Shown here: one piece after another, positions 8,967 to 16,219 of the stretch
Numbering within the stretch: the first letter of the stretch is position 1
Layout of the letters: each line of letters starts with the position of its first letter
Assembly (NCBI GenBank): GCA_032249695.1
Contig: JAVVHE010000001.1
Coordinates: forward strand, 124,001 to 188,000
Length of the DNA: 64,000 bases
Source of the DNA: JAVVHE01 sp032249695
GTDB lineage: Bacteria > Pseudomonadota > Alphaproteobacteria > Sphingomonadales > Sphingomonadaceae
Direction of reading: 5' to 3'
Notes under the pieces: generated by a model
Seen by the model: only the letters and a program-made list of their open reading frames with translations
Databases searched by the model: none
Told to the model about the DNA's origin: nothing
Made by a program: the position numbers and the translations under genes

Positions 8967-9626
8967 CTACTCGCAATAAACCTGCGCCGACCCGGCCTTG
9001 CTGATCGTGCAGCGCGGTCTGCCGTAGATCCTGACCGCCGAGGAGCCGACCGCGCGCACCGCAGCGTTGCCATCCGCCCGCGCCGCGACCGCACCCGAGC
9101 CCATCACCTGCACCGCGACGCTATGGGTGGCAATGCGCTCCAGCCGCGCCTCGCCCGACCCTGCGACCGAGACCGCAATATGGTCGCACTGGCCGCCATT
9201 CGCCTTCACTTCGCCTGATCCGGCGACCGACACGGACAGCGCCTGCGCCGTCACCGTCCCCAGCCGAACGCCGCCCGATCCAGCGACCGAGAGCTCCAAA
9301 TTCGGGCCACGCGCGTCGCGCCAGCTGATCGTGCCCGATCCAGCGGTCGATACCCGCGTGACCTCGGGCGCGACAACCGTCAGCTTGAGGTCCGATCCGC
9401 CGACCAGCATCAGCCGCCCTCCAGCGACGCTCACGCGCACCGAACCGAGATCGTCCTCGTCGCCTTCGGCAACGACGCGCCACCCGGGCCCGGCCTGCAC
9501 CTCCACATCGTTGCCGCCGTATACCTGAACCGATTGGAACGCCGGAAGCGTCCACGTCCGCGTCGCCGCGTCGGCAGACGCGGGCAGTGCCGCGACGACT
9601 GCGAGAATGGCTGCGGGGATGTGCAT
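8967..9626 (-). CDS. Secreted GIN-domain (DUF2807) protein
   Basis: The 219-residue protein has a cleavable signal peptide (MHIPAAILAVVAALPASADA) and a repeated motif of the form SVAGSGxV, seen five times (STAGSGTI, SVAGSGGV, SVAGSGEV, SVAGSGEA, QVMGSGAV) at about 20-residue spacing. This is the pattern of the right-handed beta-helical putative auto-transporter/adhesin head GIN domain. It ends with a two-Cys tail (RPRCTISKAGSAQVYCE). The start is the ATG at 9626, which gives an intact signal peptide. It converges tail to tail with mgtE. The function of the family is not established. Confidence 0.78.
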   Translation of the reverse strand: MHIPAAILAVVAALPASADAATRTWTLPAFQSVQVYGGNDVEVQAGPGWRVVAEGDEDDLGSVRVSVAGGRLMLVGGSDLKLTVVAPEVTRVSTAGSGTISWRDARGPNLELSVAGSGGVRLGTVTAQALSVSVAGSGEVKANGGQCDHIAVSVAGSGEARLERIATHSVAVQVMGSGAVAARADGNAAVRAVGSSAVRIYGRPRCTISKAGSAQVYCE

Positions 9627-9711
9627 GGGTCGGTTGGGCTTTGCGCCACTCATCCGCGCAAGGAAATGGATTGTCGACTGGCGCGTGTGACACGCCGACG
9701 AACGCCGTTGC

Positions 9712-9885
9712 TTACGCCCCCGCACGGCCCGCGACCGACATCCGGCATTTGTCGGAGCAGTAGAGCACGGCATCCCAGTCACGCGCCCACTTCTTGCGCC
9801 AGGCGAACGGGCGGCCGCAGGCGCGGCAGTCCTTGTGCGGCAGATGCGCCTTGTCGCGGCGCGGACCGTTGGCGTTTTTCTTCAT
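9712..9885 (-). CDS. DUF2256 zinc-ribbon mini-protein
   Basis: This short gene encodes 57 residues beginning MKKNANGPRRDKAHLPHKDC. Four cysteines are arranged as C-x2-C (CRAC) and C-x3-C (CSDKC) around GRPFAWRKKWARDWDAVLY. This matches the small DUF2256 family, whose members resemble zinc-binding modules and are often found next to unrelated genes as a stand-alone ORF. Lys/Arg-rich composition suggests nucleic acid binding, which is inference. It lies 13 bp beyond the 3' end of tRNA-Lys on the same strand. Confidence 0.82.
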   Translation of the reverse strand: MKKNANGPRRDKAHLPHKDCRACGRPFAWRKKWARDWDAVLYCSDKCRMSVAGRAGA

Positions 9886-9898
9886 TGGATCAATACGG

Positions 9899-9974
9899 TG
9901 GTGAGCCCAGCTGGATTCGAACCAGCGACCAGCGGATTAAAAGTCCGATGCTCTACCGACTGAGCTATGGGCCC
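9899..9974 (-). tRNA. tRNA-Lys (anticodon TTT)
   Basis: The 76-nt cloverleaf reads on the minus strand from GGGCCCA through TAGCTCAGTCGGTAGAGC, anticodon loop CTTTTAA (anticodon TTT) and TTCGAATC, to the closing acceptor strand TGGGCTC, discriminator A and an encoded CCA. It decodes AAA/AAG lysine codons. Confidence 0.96.
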
Positions 9975-10071
9975 GCTCCTGATACCGCCCGGCGGACCTA
10001 TGCCCGGCGCCCCCCAGCGTCAACCGGCGCGCCTTGCCGCGCCGCGCCGGGCGGGCCATAGCGCTGGGCAT

Positions 10072-10770
10072 ATGTTGACGCGCCGCGACCTGATGCTTGC
10101 CGCCGCCGCGGCGTCCGCCGCCCCGTCCCTATCCGCAGCCGAAAGGAAGCAAAATATGGCCTTCACGCTCCCACTTCTCCCCTATTCGCCCGAAGCGCTG
10201 GAGCCAGTGATCGATGCCGAGACGATGCGGCTGCATCACGACAAGCATCACCAGACCTATGTCGACAATCTCAACAAGGCGGTCGATGCCGACAGCGCGC
10301 TGCAGGGCAAGGATATCCTTCAGCTGATCCGCCACGTATCCACCGCGCCCAAGGCGGTCCGCAATAATGGCGGCGGGCATTTCAACCACACGCTGTTCTG
10401 GTCGCTGATGGCAGCACCCGGCCGGGGCGGGCAGCCCTCGGGCGCGCTGAAGGAGCAGATCGACCGTGATTTCGGATCGGTCGAAGCCATGCAGGAGCAG
10501 TTCAACGCAGCCGGTGCGGGCCAATTCGGCAGCGGCTGGGCGTGGCTTATCTGGTCGGGCGGCAAGTTACAGATTACCTCGACGCCGAACCAGGATAATC
10601 CGTTGATGGACGTCGCCGAGACCAAGGGCGACATCATTTTGGGAAACGACGTGTGGGAACACGCCTATTACCTGAAGCACCAGAACCGGCGTGCCGATTA
10701 TCTGAAAGGCTGGTGGCAGGTGGTGAACTGGTCCGAGGCGGGCCGACTGTTCGATCGCGTGCGGGTATGA
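10072..10770 (+). CDS. sodB: Superoxide dismutase (Fe/Mn family), possibly Tat-exported
   Basis: The enzyme dismutates superoxide with a mononuclear Fe or Mn. The metal ligands are visible: His in LHHDKHHQTYVDNLN, His in GGGHFNHTLFW, and Asp/His in DVWEHAYYLKHQNRR. Gly before HFNH and Gln in GAGQFGSGW lean towards Mn or cambialistic use. There are two plausible starts. The ATG at 10072 adds MLTRRDLMLAAAAASAAPSL, a textbook twin-arginine signal, but has no good ribosome site. The ATG at 10156 (MAFTLPLLPY) has AAAGGAAG 6-7 nt upstream and would give a cytosolic 204-residue enzyme. The longer form is listed because the Tat motif is unlikely to arise by chance. Confidence 0.9.
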   Translation: MLTRRDLMLAAAAASAAPSLSAAERKQNMAFTLPLLPYSPEALEPVIDAETMRLHHDKHHQTYVDNLNKAVDADSALQGKDILQLIRHVSTAPKAVRNNGGGHFNHTLFWSLMAAPGRGGQPSGALKEQIDRDFGSVEAMQEQFNAAGAGQFGSGWAWLIWSGGKLQITSTPNQDNPLMDVAETKGDIILGNDVWEHAYYLKHQNRRADYLKGWWQVVNWSEAGRLFDRVRV

Positions 10771-10787
10771 CGCTCCACATTGCCACC

Positions 10788-10844
10788 TTCCACGCCTGAA
10801 ACACCCCACTTCCAGCCCGATTCACCCCCGTTTCCACGCCTGAA
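10788..10844. repeat. Short direct repeats between sod and permease genes
   Basis: TTCCACGCCTGAA occurs at 10788-10800 and 10832-10844 (44-bp period), with a shorter TTCCACGC at 10885-10892. Related strings (TGAAACGGGG, TTGAAACGCG) lie between. The block continues into the 19-bp repeat at 10902-10920. It looks like an intergenic repeat array; no gene function is evident. Confidence 0.45.
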
Positions 10845-10852
10845 CCGCCGGT

Positions 10853-12250
10853 TTGGATGCTGAAACGGGGTTGAAACGCGCGCCTTCCACGCATCACGAA
10901 GCGCGACCTTCGCGACCTTCGCCGCCCGCATCGGCGTCCCGGCCCGGGCCCGGCGGCGAACTCGCGCGGACGCTCACTCCGTTCGCCGCGCTGATGCTGA
11001 CGCTGTCGGCGGCGACGCCGGCCTCGTCGGCCTTCGTGATCCTGCCCAACGTGCTGCACGATGCCGGACCGGGCACGTTTATGGCGCTGCTCGCCGCCGC
11101 GCTGATCGCGGTCCTCGTCGCACAGGCTTATGCCGAACTCGCTTCGGCCTTCCCCCACGCCGGCGGCGAGTATGCCTTCGTGCGCGCGACGATCGGCACC
11201 GGCCCGTCGATGGCGATGCTCGCGGTCAACGGGGTCAACTGCTTCCTGACGATCGCGGTCTTCTCGCGCGGCGCCGCCGACTATCTGGCGGCGTCGCTTC
11301 CGGGCGCGCCTGCGGGCGCGGCGCTTGCCGCGGCAGCGATGGGCGTGGGGCTGCTGCGGCTGCGATCGGGCGCGCTGGTGACGGGGCTGTTCCTTGGCGT
11401 CGAGCTGGCCGCGCTCGCGCTGGTGGCCGGGCTTGGGATCGCGAACCCGCAGCGGCCAGCGTCGGCGCTGGTCCCAGTACGCGCGCTCGCACCGATGGCG
11501 CTCCCGGCGCTGGCGCTTGGCGCCACCTCGGCGCTGTTCGTGTTCGATGGCTATGGCACGGCGGTCTATTTCGCCGAGGAACTGCGCGACGCGAGCCGCC
11601 GCGTGGCGGGCGTGGTGCTGATGGCGTTCGGAGCGATGGCGGTGATCGAGCTTGGCGTCGCCGCAGCGCTGGTGATCGGCGCGCGCGACCTGCCCGCGCT
11701 TGGCGCCGCCGGGTCTCCGCTGTCGGCCTTTGTCGCCGAGCGGGCCGGTCCGGGTGCGGCGCACGCGATGTCGCTCGCGGTGGGGCTGGCGGTGTGGAAC
11801 GCGGCGATCGCCGCGGTGCTGCTGACCGCGCGCCAGCTGTTCGCGTGGGGACGCGACGGGTTGCTTGGGGCGCCGAGCGTTCGCCTCGCCACCGTCACGC
11901 CACGCGGGGTGCCGCGAGCGGCGACGCTGGTGACCGGCGCGGCGGGCGTGGCGTTGTGCCTGCTGCCGATGAAGCTGCTGCTGCTGCTGACCGGCGCCGG
12001 GCTGGCGTTTGTCTATGCGGGGCTGGCGCTGGCGCTGATCGCCGGGCGGCGAAGCGGCGCGACCGTCCACGCCCGGCACCGCGCGCCGGGCGGGCTGGCG
12101 CTGCCGGTGCTGCTGCTGATCGTGCTGGCGGGCGTGATCGCTGTGGGAGCCACCGAAGCCGATGGGCGGATCAGCGTCGCCTTCACGCTCGTGACCGGCG
12201 GCGCGGCCTGGGGCTTATGGCGTGTCAGCGGGCGACAGAGGGCCGGATGA
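10853..12250 (+). CDS. APC-superfamily amino acid permease-like transporter
   Basis: The protein has about 12 hydrophobic helices. An APC-type first unwound helix is visible (FAALMLTLSAATPASSAFVILPNVL), then ELASAFPHAGGEYAFVRATIG, which is the conserved loop of amino acid/polyamine/organocation permeases, and FVFDGYGTAVYFAEELRD. Substrate cannot be read. The start is a problem: no ATG precedes the first helix, only TTG codons at 10853 and 10871 inside a repeat-rich stretch, so the N-terminal ~35 residues are probably not real or the start is non-standard. The 3' end overlaps the upstream reading frame of the following glycosyltransferase. Confidence 0.7.
   Translation: MDAETGLKRAPSTHHEARPSRPSPPASASRPGPGGELARTLTPFAALMLTLSAATPASSAFVILPNVLHDAGPGTFMALLAAALIAVLVAQAYAELASAFPHAGGEYAFVRATIGTGPSMAMLAVNGVNCFLTIAVFSRGAADYLAASLPGAPAGAALAAAAMGVGLLRLRSGALVTGLFLGVELAALALVAGLGIANPQRPASALVPVRALAPMALPALALGATSALFVFDGYGTAVYFAEELRDASRRVAGVVLMAFGAMAVIELGVAAALVIGARDLPALGAAGSPLSAFVAERAGPGAAHAMSLAVGLAVWNAAIAAVLLTARQLFAWGRDGLLGAPSVRLATVTPRGVPRAATLVTGAAGVALCLLPMKLLLLLTGAGLAFVYAGLALALIAGRRSGATVHARHRAPGGLALPVLLLIVLAGVIAVGATEADGRISVAFTLVTGGAAWGLWRVSGRQRAG
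10902..10920. repeat. 19-bp direct repeat, copy 2
   Basis: CGCGACCTTCGCGACCTTC is identical to the copy at 179-197, over 10 kb away. It lies in the uncertain 5' part of the permease open frame. Confidence 0.55.
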
Positions 12251-12326
12251 GCCGTCCGGCCGCGCGTTGCCGCAGCCCGGTCAGGGCGATAGGCGTCGGC
12301 GCCCGCAACACCGACAGGCCGCGCCA

Positions 12327-13241
12327 TTGCCACTGCCCATCGTCAGTCTGGTCACGCCTGCCTACAACCAGGCCGACTATCTTTCGCAGACGATCGAAAG
12401 CGTGCTGGTGCAGAGCTACCCGGCGATCGACTATGTCGTCGTCGACGATGGATCGACCGATGCGACTCCCGCTGTCCTGCGCGACTTCGGCGAGCGGGTC
12501 CGCTGGGTGCGCCAGGAGAACCGCGGGCAGGCCGCGACGCTGAACGCCGCCTGGGGCCGGGCGCGCGGACGGTACCTGGCCTATCTCAGCTCGGACGACC
12601 TCATCGCGCCCGATGCGATCGCGCGCGCGGTGGCGCTGCTGGAGCGCGATCCCGGCCTTGTCTGCGCCTACCCGCAGGGCGACCTGATCGGCCCGCGCGG
12701 CGAGACGCTGAAGCGCAGCGTGTTCCGGCCCTTCGATCTCGCCGACCTGGTCGTGCGGCACGAGACGCATATCGGCCCGGGCGCGGTGTTCCGCGCCGAC
12801 GCGTGCGCCGCGGTCGGCGGCTGGCCTGAGCGGCTGAAGCTTGCGCCCGATCGCGATTTCTGGGTGCGGCTCGCCACGCACGGAAGGTTCGGCTTCGTGC
12901 CCGACACGCTCGCCTTCTACCGGATGCACCCAAGCGCGATTTCATGGGCGGAGACCTCGCCCGAGCGGGCGCGCGAGCATCTGACAATGCTCGACGGCTG
13001 GTTCGCCGACGGCGTGCTGCCGCCCGAGCTCAGCGCACGCGCCGACGAGGCTTATGGCCGCGCGCACCTCGCCATCGCACGCATTGCGCTTCGCATCGGG
13101 CGCTTCGGCGACGCTTGGCGGGAATGGCGCATCGCGTGCCGCCGCTGGCCGCCGCTCGCGTCCGCAGCCGAGGGCTGGCCGCTCATCCGCAGCGCGGTCG
13201 GCAAGCCGGTGCGGCTGGCGCTGGGCATGCTCGCGCGATGA
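12327..13241 (+). CDS. Glycosyltransferase family 2
   Basis: This GT-A fold glycosyltransferase has PIVSLVTPAYNQADYLSQTI at the N-terminus, the nucleotide-binding VVVDDGSTDAT, an acidic SSDD metal motif and a DRDFWVRL acceptor-side acidic block. It would transfer a sugar from a nucleotide sugar to a surface glycan; the donor and acceptor are unknown. The start is placed at TTG 12327, just before the conserved first strand; an open frame reaches back to GTG 12222 inside the permease gene. The stop overlaps the next glycosyltransferase start (ATGA), so the two are translationally coupled. Confidence 0.8.
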   Translation: MPLPIVSLVTPAYNQADYLSQTIESVLVQSYPAIDYVVVDDGSTDATPAVLRDFGERVRWVRQENRGQAATLNAAWGRARGRYLAYLSSDDLIAPDAIARAVALLERDPGLVCAYPQGDLIGPRGETLKRSVFRPFDLADLVVRHETHIGPGAVFRADACAAVGGWPERLKLAPDRDFWVRLATHGRFGFVPDTLAFYRMHPSAISWAETSPERAREHLTMLDGWFADGVLPPELSARADEAYGRAHLAIARIALRIGRFGDAWREWRIACRRWPPLASAAEGWPLIRSAVGKPVRLALGMLAR

Positions 13242-14242
13242 AGCTGCACCTCTCGGCGCCGGGCGTTCATGTCGGCGGCGGGCTGGTGCTGCTGCGACCG
13301 TTGCTGGAAGCCGCAGCGGATCAGCTGGGCCATGTGCAGCTCGATCCGCGCGCCGATGCCGAGCTACTGGCGCTGGCGCCCGGGGCCGAACTGGTGGCGC
13401 CAACCGCTGTCGCCCGCCTTGCCGCTGCCGCGCGGATCGCCCGGCGCGCCGAGGCGGGGGACAGGCTGCTGCTGTTCAACTCGCTGCCGCCGCCGCACCG
13501 CAGCGCCGCGCACACGGTGGTGTTCGTGCAAGCGCCCTATCTCGCAGGTCTGACCGAAGCGGTGCACTATCCGCCGCGCCTGCGCGCACGCATCGCGTTC
13601 GAGCGCGCGTGGTTGCGCGCCTTTCGCGCCAATGCCGACCGATGGCTGGTGCAGACGCCGACGATGGCCGCCGCGCTTGCCGCCACGCTGCCCGGCGCGC
13701 GAATCGAGCCGATGCCGTTCCGCGCGCCCGAGCCCGTCGAGCGGGCCGACCGCGGCGCGCGCTTCATCTATCCTGCGAGCGGCGAGGCGCACAAAAACCA
13801 TGCGCGGCTGGTCGAGGCGTGGGCGCTGCTGGCAGCCGAAGGCTTCCGGCCGCCGCTGGCGCTGACGCTCGATCCCGCGGCGACGGCGGAGCTGATCGCG
13901 CGCGCTGGCCGCGGGCCGCTGACGATCGACGCGCTGGGGACGATCGGCCGCGACCGGCTGCGCGCCGAGCTGGCGCGTTCGGCGGCGCTGATTTTCCCCT
14001 CGCTCGCCGAGACGTTCGGCCTGCCGCTGCTCGAAGCGGCCGAGGCAGGACTGCCGATCCTCGCGTGCGAACGCGACTTCGTCCGCGACGTGTGCGTGCC
14101 CGCCGAAACGTTCGACCCCGTCTCGCCGCGTTCGATCGCCGATGCGGTGCGCCGCTTTCTCAGCTCCCCGCGTGCGCCGGTGCAGCCGCTTTCCCCCAAG
14201 GCGTTTGTGGATGTGCTGCTGCGGAAGCCCGCGGGCGGCTGA
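13238..14242 (+). CDS. Glycosyltransferase family 4-like (GT-B fold)
   Basis: The 334-residue protein has an N-terminal glycine loop (APGVHVGGGLVLLRPL) and a C-terminal nucleotide-sugar domain. The latter contains YPASGEAHKNHARLVEAW and the E-x7-E signature in LAETFGLPLLEAAEAGLPIL. It overlaps the preceding family 2 enzyme by four bases. The pair probably builds or decorates one exopolysaccharide or envelope glycan, but no polymerase or flippase gene is present to define which. Confidence 0.8.
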   Translation: MKLHLSAPGVHVGGGLVLLRPLLEAAADQLGHVQLDPRADAELLALAPGAELVAPTAVARLAAAARIARRAEAGDRLLLFNSLPPPHRSAAHTVVFVQAPYLAGLTEAVHYPPRLRARIAFERAWLRAFRANADRWLVQTPTMAAALAATLPGARIEPMPFRAPEPVERADRGARFIYPASGEAHKNHARLVEAWALLAAEGFRPPLALTLDPAATAELIARAGRGPLTIDALGTIGRDRLRAELARSAALIFPSLAETFGLPLLEAAEAGLPILACERDFVRDVCVPAETFDPVSPRSIADAVRRFLSSPRAPVQPLSPKAFVDVLLRKPAGG

Positions 14243-14283
14243 GCGATCCGGAACAACCGGCCGCCCTTGCGCGATCAGGGGTG

Positions 14284-14562
14284 ATGCACGAAGCCGCCAA
14301 CTGGATCGCCCCAGTGATGACCACCGCAGCGGCGATCATCGTTGCCCTGAACCTCGGCGCGCGTATTACGGGCTACGGCTTCATCGCCTTCGCTATCGGA
14401 TCGGTGGCGTGGATGGCGGTGGGCTGGTTCACCGGGCAAACGAACCTTTTATGGCAGAACGCGGTGCTGCTGGCGGTTAATCTGATCGGTGTATGGCGCT
14501 GGCTGGGACTGCGCGCGCGGTATGACAAGGCGGCCGAAGCCGCGACCGCTGGGAGCTCCTGA
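14284..14562 (+). CDS. Small three-helix inner-membrane protein
   Basis: This 92-residue protein has three predicted helices: WIAPVMTTAAAIIVALNLG, GFIAFAIGSVAWMAVGWFTG and NAVLLAVNLIGVWRWLGL. The pattern resembles small conserved membrane proteins that often precede PRC-barrel genes in sphingomonads. Its TGA shares bases with the ATG of the PRC-barrel gene, indicating coupled translation. No function is assigned. Confidence 0.7.
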   Translation: MHEAANWIAPVMTTAAAIIVALNLGARITGYGFIAFAIGSVAWMAVGWFTGQTNLLWQNAVLLAVNLIGVWRWLGLRARYDKAAEAATAGSS

Positions 14563-14861
14563 TGCCGGTCAAGGCCGCCAGCGCGATCTGCGGCGCCCGT
14601 GTGAGCGGGCGCGACGGGACGGAATTGGGATCGATCACCGAGATCATGCTCGATACCGGGACGGGCGTGATCGCTTACTGCGTAATGTCGCACGGCGGCG
14701 TTCTGGGCGTGGGCGAAAAGCTGCTCGCGGTGCCCTGGTCGGCGCTGAACGAGGCGGACGGCGGCCTTGCGATCGATGCCGACGAGGCCCAGCTGTCCGC
14801 GGCGATGGGCATTGACAAGGACGCCTGGCCGCCTGCGGCACCACGCGACTGGCTGGCCTGA
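14562..14861 (+). CDS. PRC-barrel domain protein
   Basis: The 99-residue protein is a single PRC-barrel: GARVSGRDGTELGSITEIMLDTGTGVIAYCVMSHGG followed by GVGEKLLAVPWSAL is the classic six-strand pattern (motifs given in pieces). PRC-barrels occur in RimM and in the H subunit of purple bacterial reaction centres, and as stand-alone stress-related proteins. This one lacks the membrane helix of PuhA, so it should not be taken for the reaction-centre H subunit. It is coupled to the upstream small membrane protein. Confidence 0.8.
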   Translation: MPVKAASAICGARVSGRDGTELGSITEIMLDTGTGVIAYCVMSHGGVLGVGEKLLAVPWSALNEADGGLAIDADEAQLSAAMGIDKDAWPPAAPRDWLA

Positions 14862-14886
14862 GCCGCCGCCGGTAAGCGGCGCCGCG

Positions 14887-15399
14887 ATGGACAGCGCACC
14901 CTTCATCCTGTCGGCGGAACTGGACGCCCGCGCGCACGCCTATTTTGAACGGCTGCGGACCGAGCTGTTCCCGCCCGAACGCTTGCTCGTCGGCGCGCAT
15001 CTGACGCTGTTTCACTTGCTGCCGCCGTCGGCCGAGGCGGATGTGCTGAACGGCTGCGCCGCTGAGGCTCGGCAGACCGGACCGATCGCGGGCGAGGCGG
15101 GCGCGCCCTACTCGCTGGGTCGCGGCGTCGCGTTTCGGATCGCGGCGCCCGGCCTCGATGCGCTGCGCGCGCGGCTGGTGGACCGCTGGGGCGGGCTGCT
15201 GTCGGCGCAGGACCAGGCGCCGTTCCGAGCGCACGTGACCGTGATGAACAAGGCCGAGCCCAAGACCGCACGCGCTGCGCTGGAGCGGCTTGAGGCCGAG
15301 CACCGCCCCTTCCCGCTGCGGGTGACCGCGCTCGCGCTGTGGCGCTATCGCGGTGGCCCGTGGGAGGCGGTCAAGCGCTTCGGCTTAAGCGGACGCTAG
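14887..15399 (+). CDS. 2'-5' RNA ligase / cyclic phosphodiesterase family protein (2H superfamily)
   Basis: Two HxT/S-type motifs, HLTLFH (about residue 39) and HVTVMN (about residue 119), define the 2H phosphoesterase fold. The 170-residue length matches bacterial ThpR-like proteins. Such enzymes act on 2'-5' or 2',3'-cyclic phosphate bonds in RNA; the true substrate here is unknown. It starts 25 bp after the PRC-barrel gene. Confidence 0.78.
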   Translation: MDSAPFILSAELDARAHAYFERLRTELFPPERLLVGAHLTLFHLLPPSAEADVLNGCAAEARQTGPIAGEAGAPYSLGRGVAFRIAAPGLDALRARLVDRWGGLLSAQDQAPFRAHVTVMNKAEPKTARAALERLEAEHRPFPLRVTALALWRYRGGPWEAVKRFGLSGR

Positions 15400-15432
15400 G
15401 CGCACCCCGCGGCAGGGCCTAAGCGGGTTCGC

Positions 15433-16053
15433 GTGGAGCGAGAGGGATTGGGTGTCGAAGGGCTGGCCGCGGTGCGCGGCGGGCGGCTGCTGTTCGATGA
15501 GCTGAGCTTCAAGGTCGCGCCCGGCGGCTGCCTGCGCGTGGCCGGGCCCAACGGAGCTGGGAAATCGACGCTGCTGCGGATGATCGCGGGGCTGCTGGCG
15601 CCTGCGGCGGGCCGCGTCACGCGCCCCGCGCGCACGGCATATGTGGGGCACGAGAACGCGCTGAAGCTGGATTCGCGCCTAGGCACAGAATTGCTGTTCT
15701 GGGCGGGGATCGACGGCGCCAGCGCGGATGCGCTCGCCACCGCCGCCGAGCGGTTCGCTCTGACGCCGCTTCTCGACCTGCCCTGCCGCCTGCTATCAAA
15801 CGGCCAGCGGCGGCGCACGGCGCTCGCGCGGGCTGCCGCGTCGTGCGCCGATTTGTGGCTGCTGGACGAACCCGAGGCGGGGCTTGACCTCGCCTCGACC
15901 GCGCGGCTGGCTGCCGCGGTGGCCGAGCACCGTGCCGGCGGGGGCATCGTGGTGTTCGTCAGCCATGGCACGCTCGATTTCGGCCCGGCCGCCGAGATTG
16001 CGCTTGATTCCTGCGCCGATGCGACGATGTTGGAGCCAGGCGTCAACAACTGA
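15433..16053 (+). CDS. ccmA: Cytochrome c biogenesis heme exporter ATPase CcmA
   Basis: CcmA is the ATPase of the CcmABCD complex that releases holo-CcmE for c-type cytochrome maturation. Walker A (GPNGAGKSTLLRMIAGL), the signature LSNGQRRRTALARA and Walker B (LWLLDEPEAGLD) are intact, and the 206-residue size is typical of CcmA. A GTG start is used. The membrane partner CcmB, commonly the next gene, is absent: the gene is followed instead by a 21-codon ORF and a terminator. The window encodes many c-type hemes (PufC, cytochrome c1) that would need this system. Confidence 0.8.
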   Translation: MEREGLGVEGLAAVRGGRLLFDELSFKVAPGGCLRVAGPNGAGKSTLLRMIAGLLAPAAGRVTRPARTAYVGHENALKLDSRLGTELLFWAGIDGASADALATAAERFALTPLLDLPCRLLSNGQRRRTALARAAASCADLWLLDEPEAGLDLASTARLAAAVAEHRAGGGIVVFVSHGTLDFGPAAEIALDSCADATMLEPGVNN

Positions 16054-16067
16054 AAGGAGGTGGTCCA

Positions 16068-16133
16068 GTGTCTCATTGTCCCAAGACCCGTACGGGCCGG
16101 ACCTCGATCGCCGGCGGAGCTTCCGCGCGGTAA
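16068..16133 (+). CDS. 21-codon ORF with extended anti-16S ribosome-binding site
   Basis: GTG at 16068 opens a 21-residue frame (MSHCPKTRTGRTSIAGGASA plus Arg) ending in TAA. Immediately upstream, AAAGGAGGTGGTCCA (16053-16067) can pair with essentially the whole 3' tail of alphaproteobacterial 16S rRNA, about 16 consecutive pairs counting two G-U, far more than a normal Shine-Dalgarno. The site begins at the last base of the ccmA stop. A strong hairpin terminator follows 38 nt after the stop. The peptide is Arg/Thr/Ser-rich with one Cys and has no signal. It may be a leader or regulatory peptide, or the RNA itself may be the functional item. Confidence 0.55.
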   Translation: MSHCPKTRTGRTSIAGGASAR

Positions 16134-16171
16134 TCTCAAATATCCGGTCCTGGCCGGGAAGGACGACAATG

Positions 16172-16205
16172 GAAGGGCCGGTGGGGTTTGCCCCGCCGGC
16201 CCTTC
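16172..16205. terminator. Strong 15-bp hairpin terminator
   Basis: A 15-bp stem (one G-T pair) with a TTTG loop spans 16172-16205, with GAAGGGCCGG on the left arm and CCGGCCCTTC on the right. It separates the ccmA/small-ORF transcript from the convergent dapE gene and probably works in both directions. Confidence 0.75.
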
Positions 16206-16219
16206 GCACACCGGGGTGC

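Noticed and set aside
14562..14861. PRC-barrel protein as a reaction-centre H subunit (puhA)
   Set aside because: It has no membrane helix and is only 99 residues; it is a stand-alone PRC-barrel protein.
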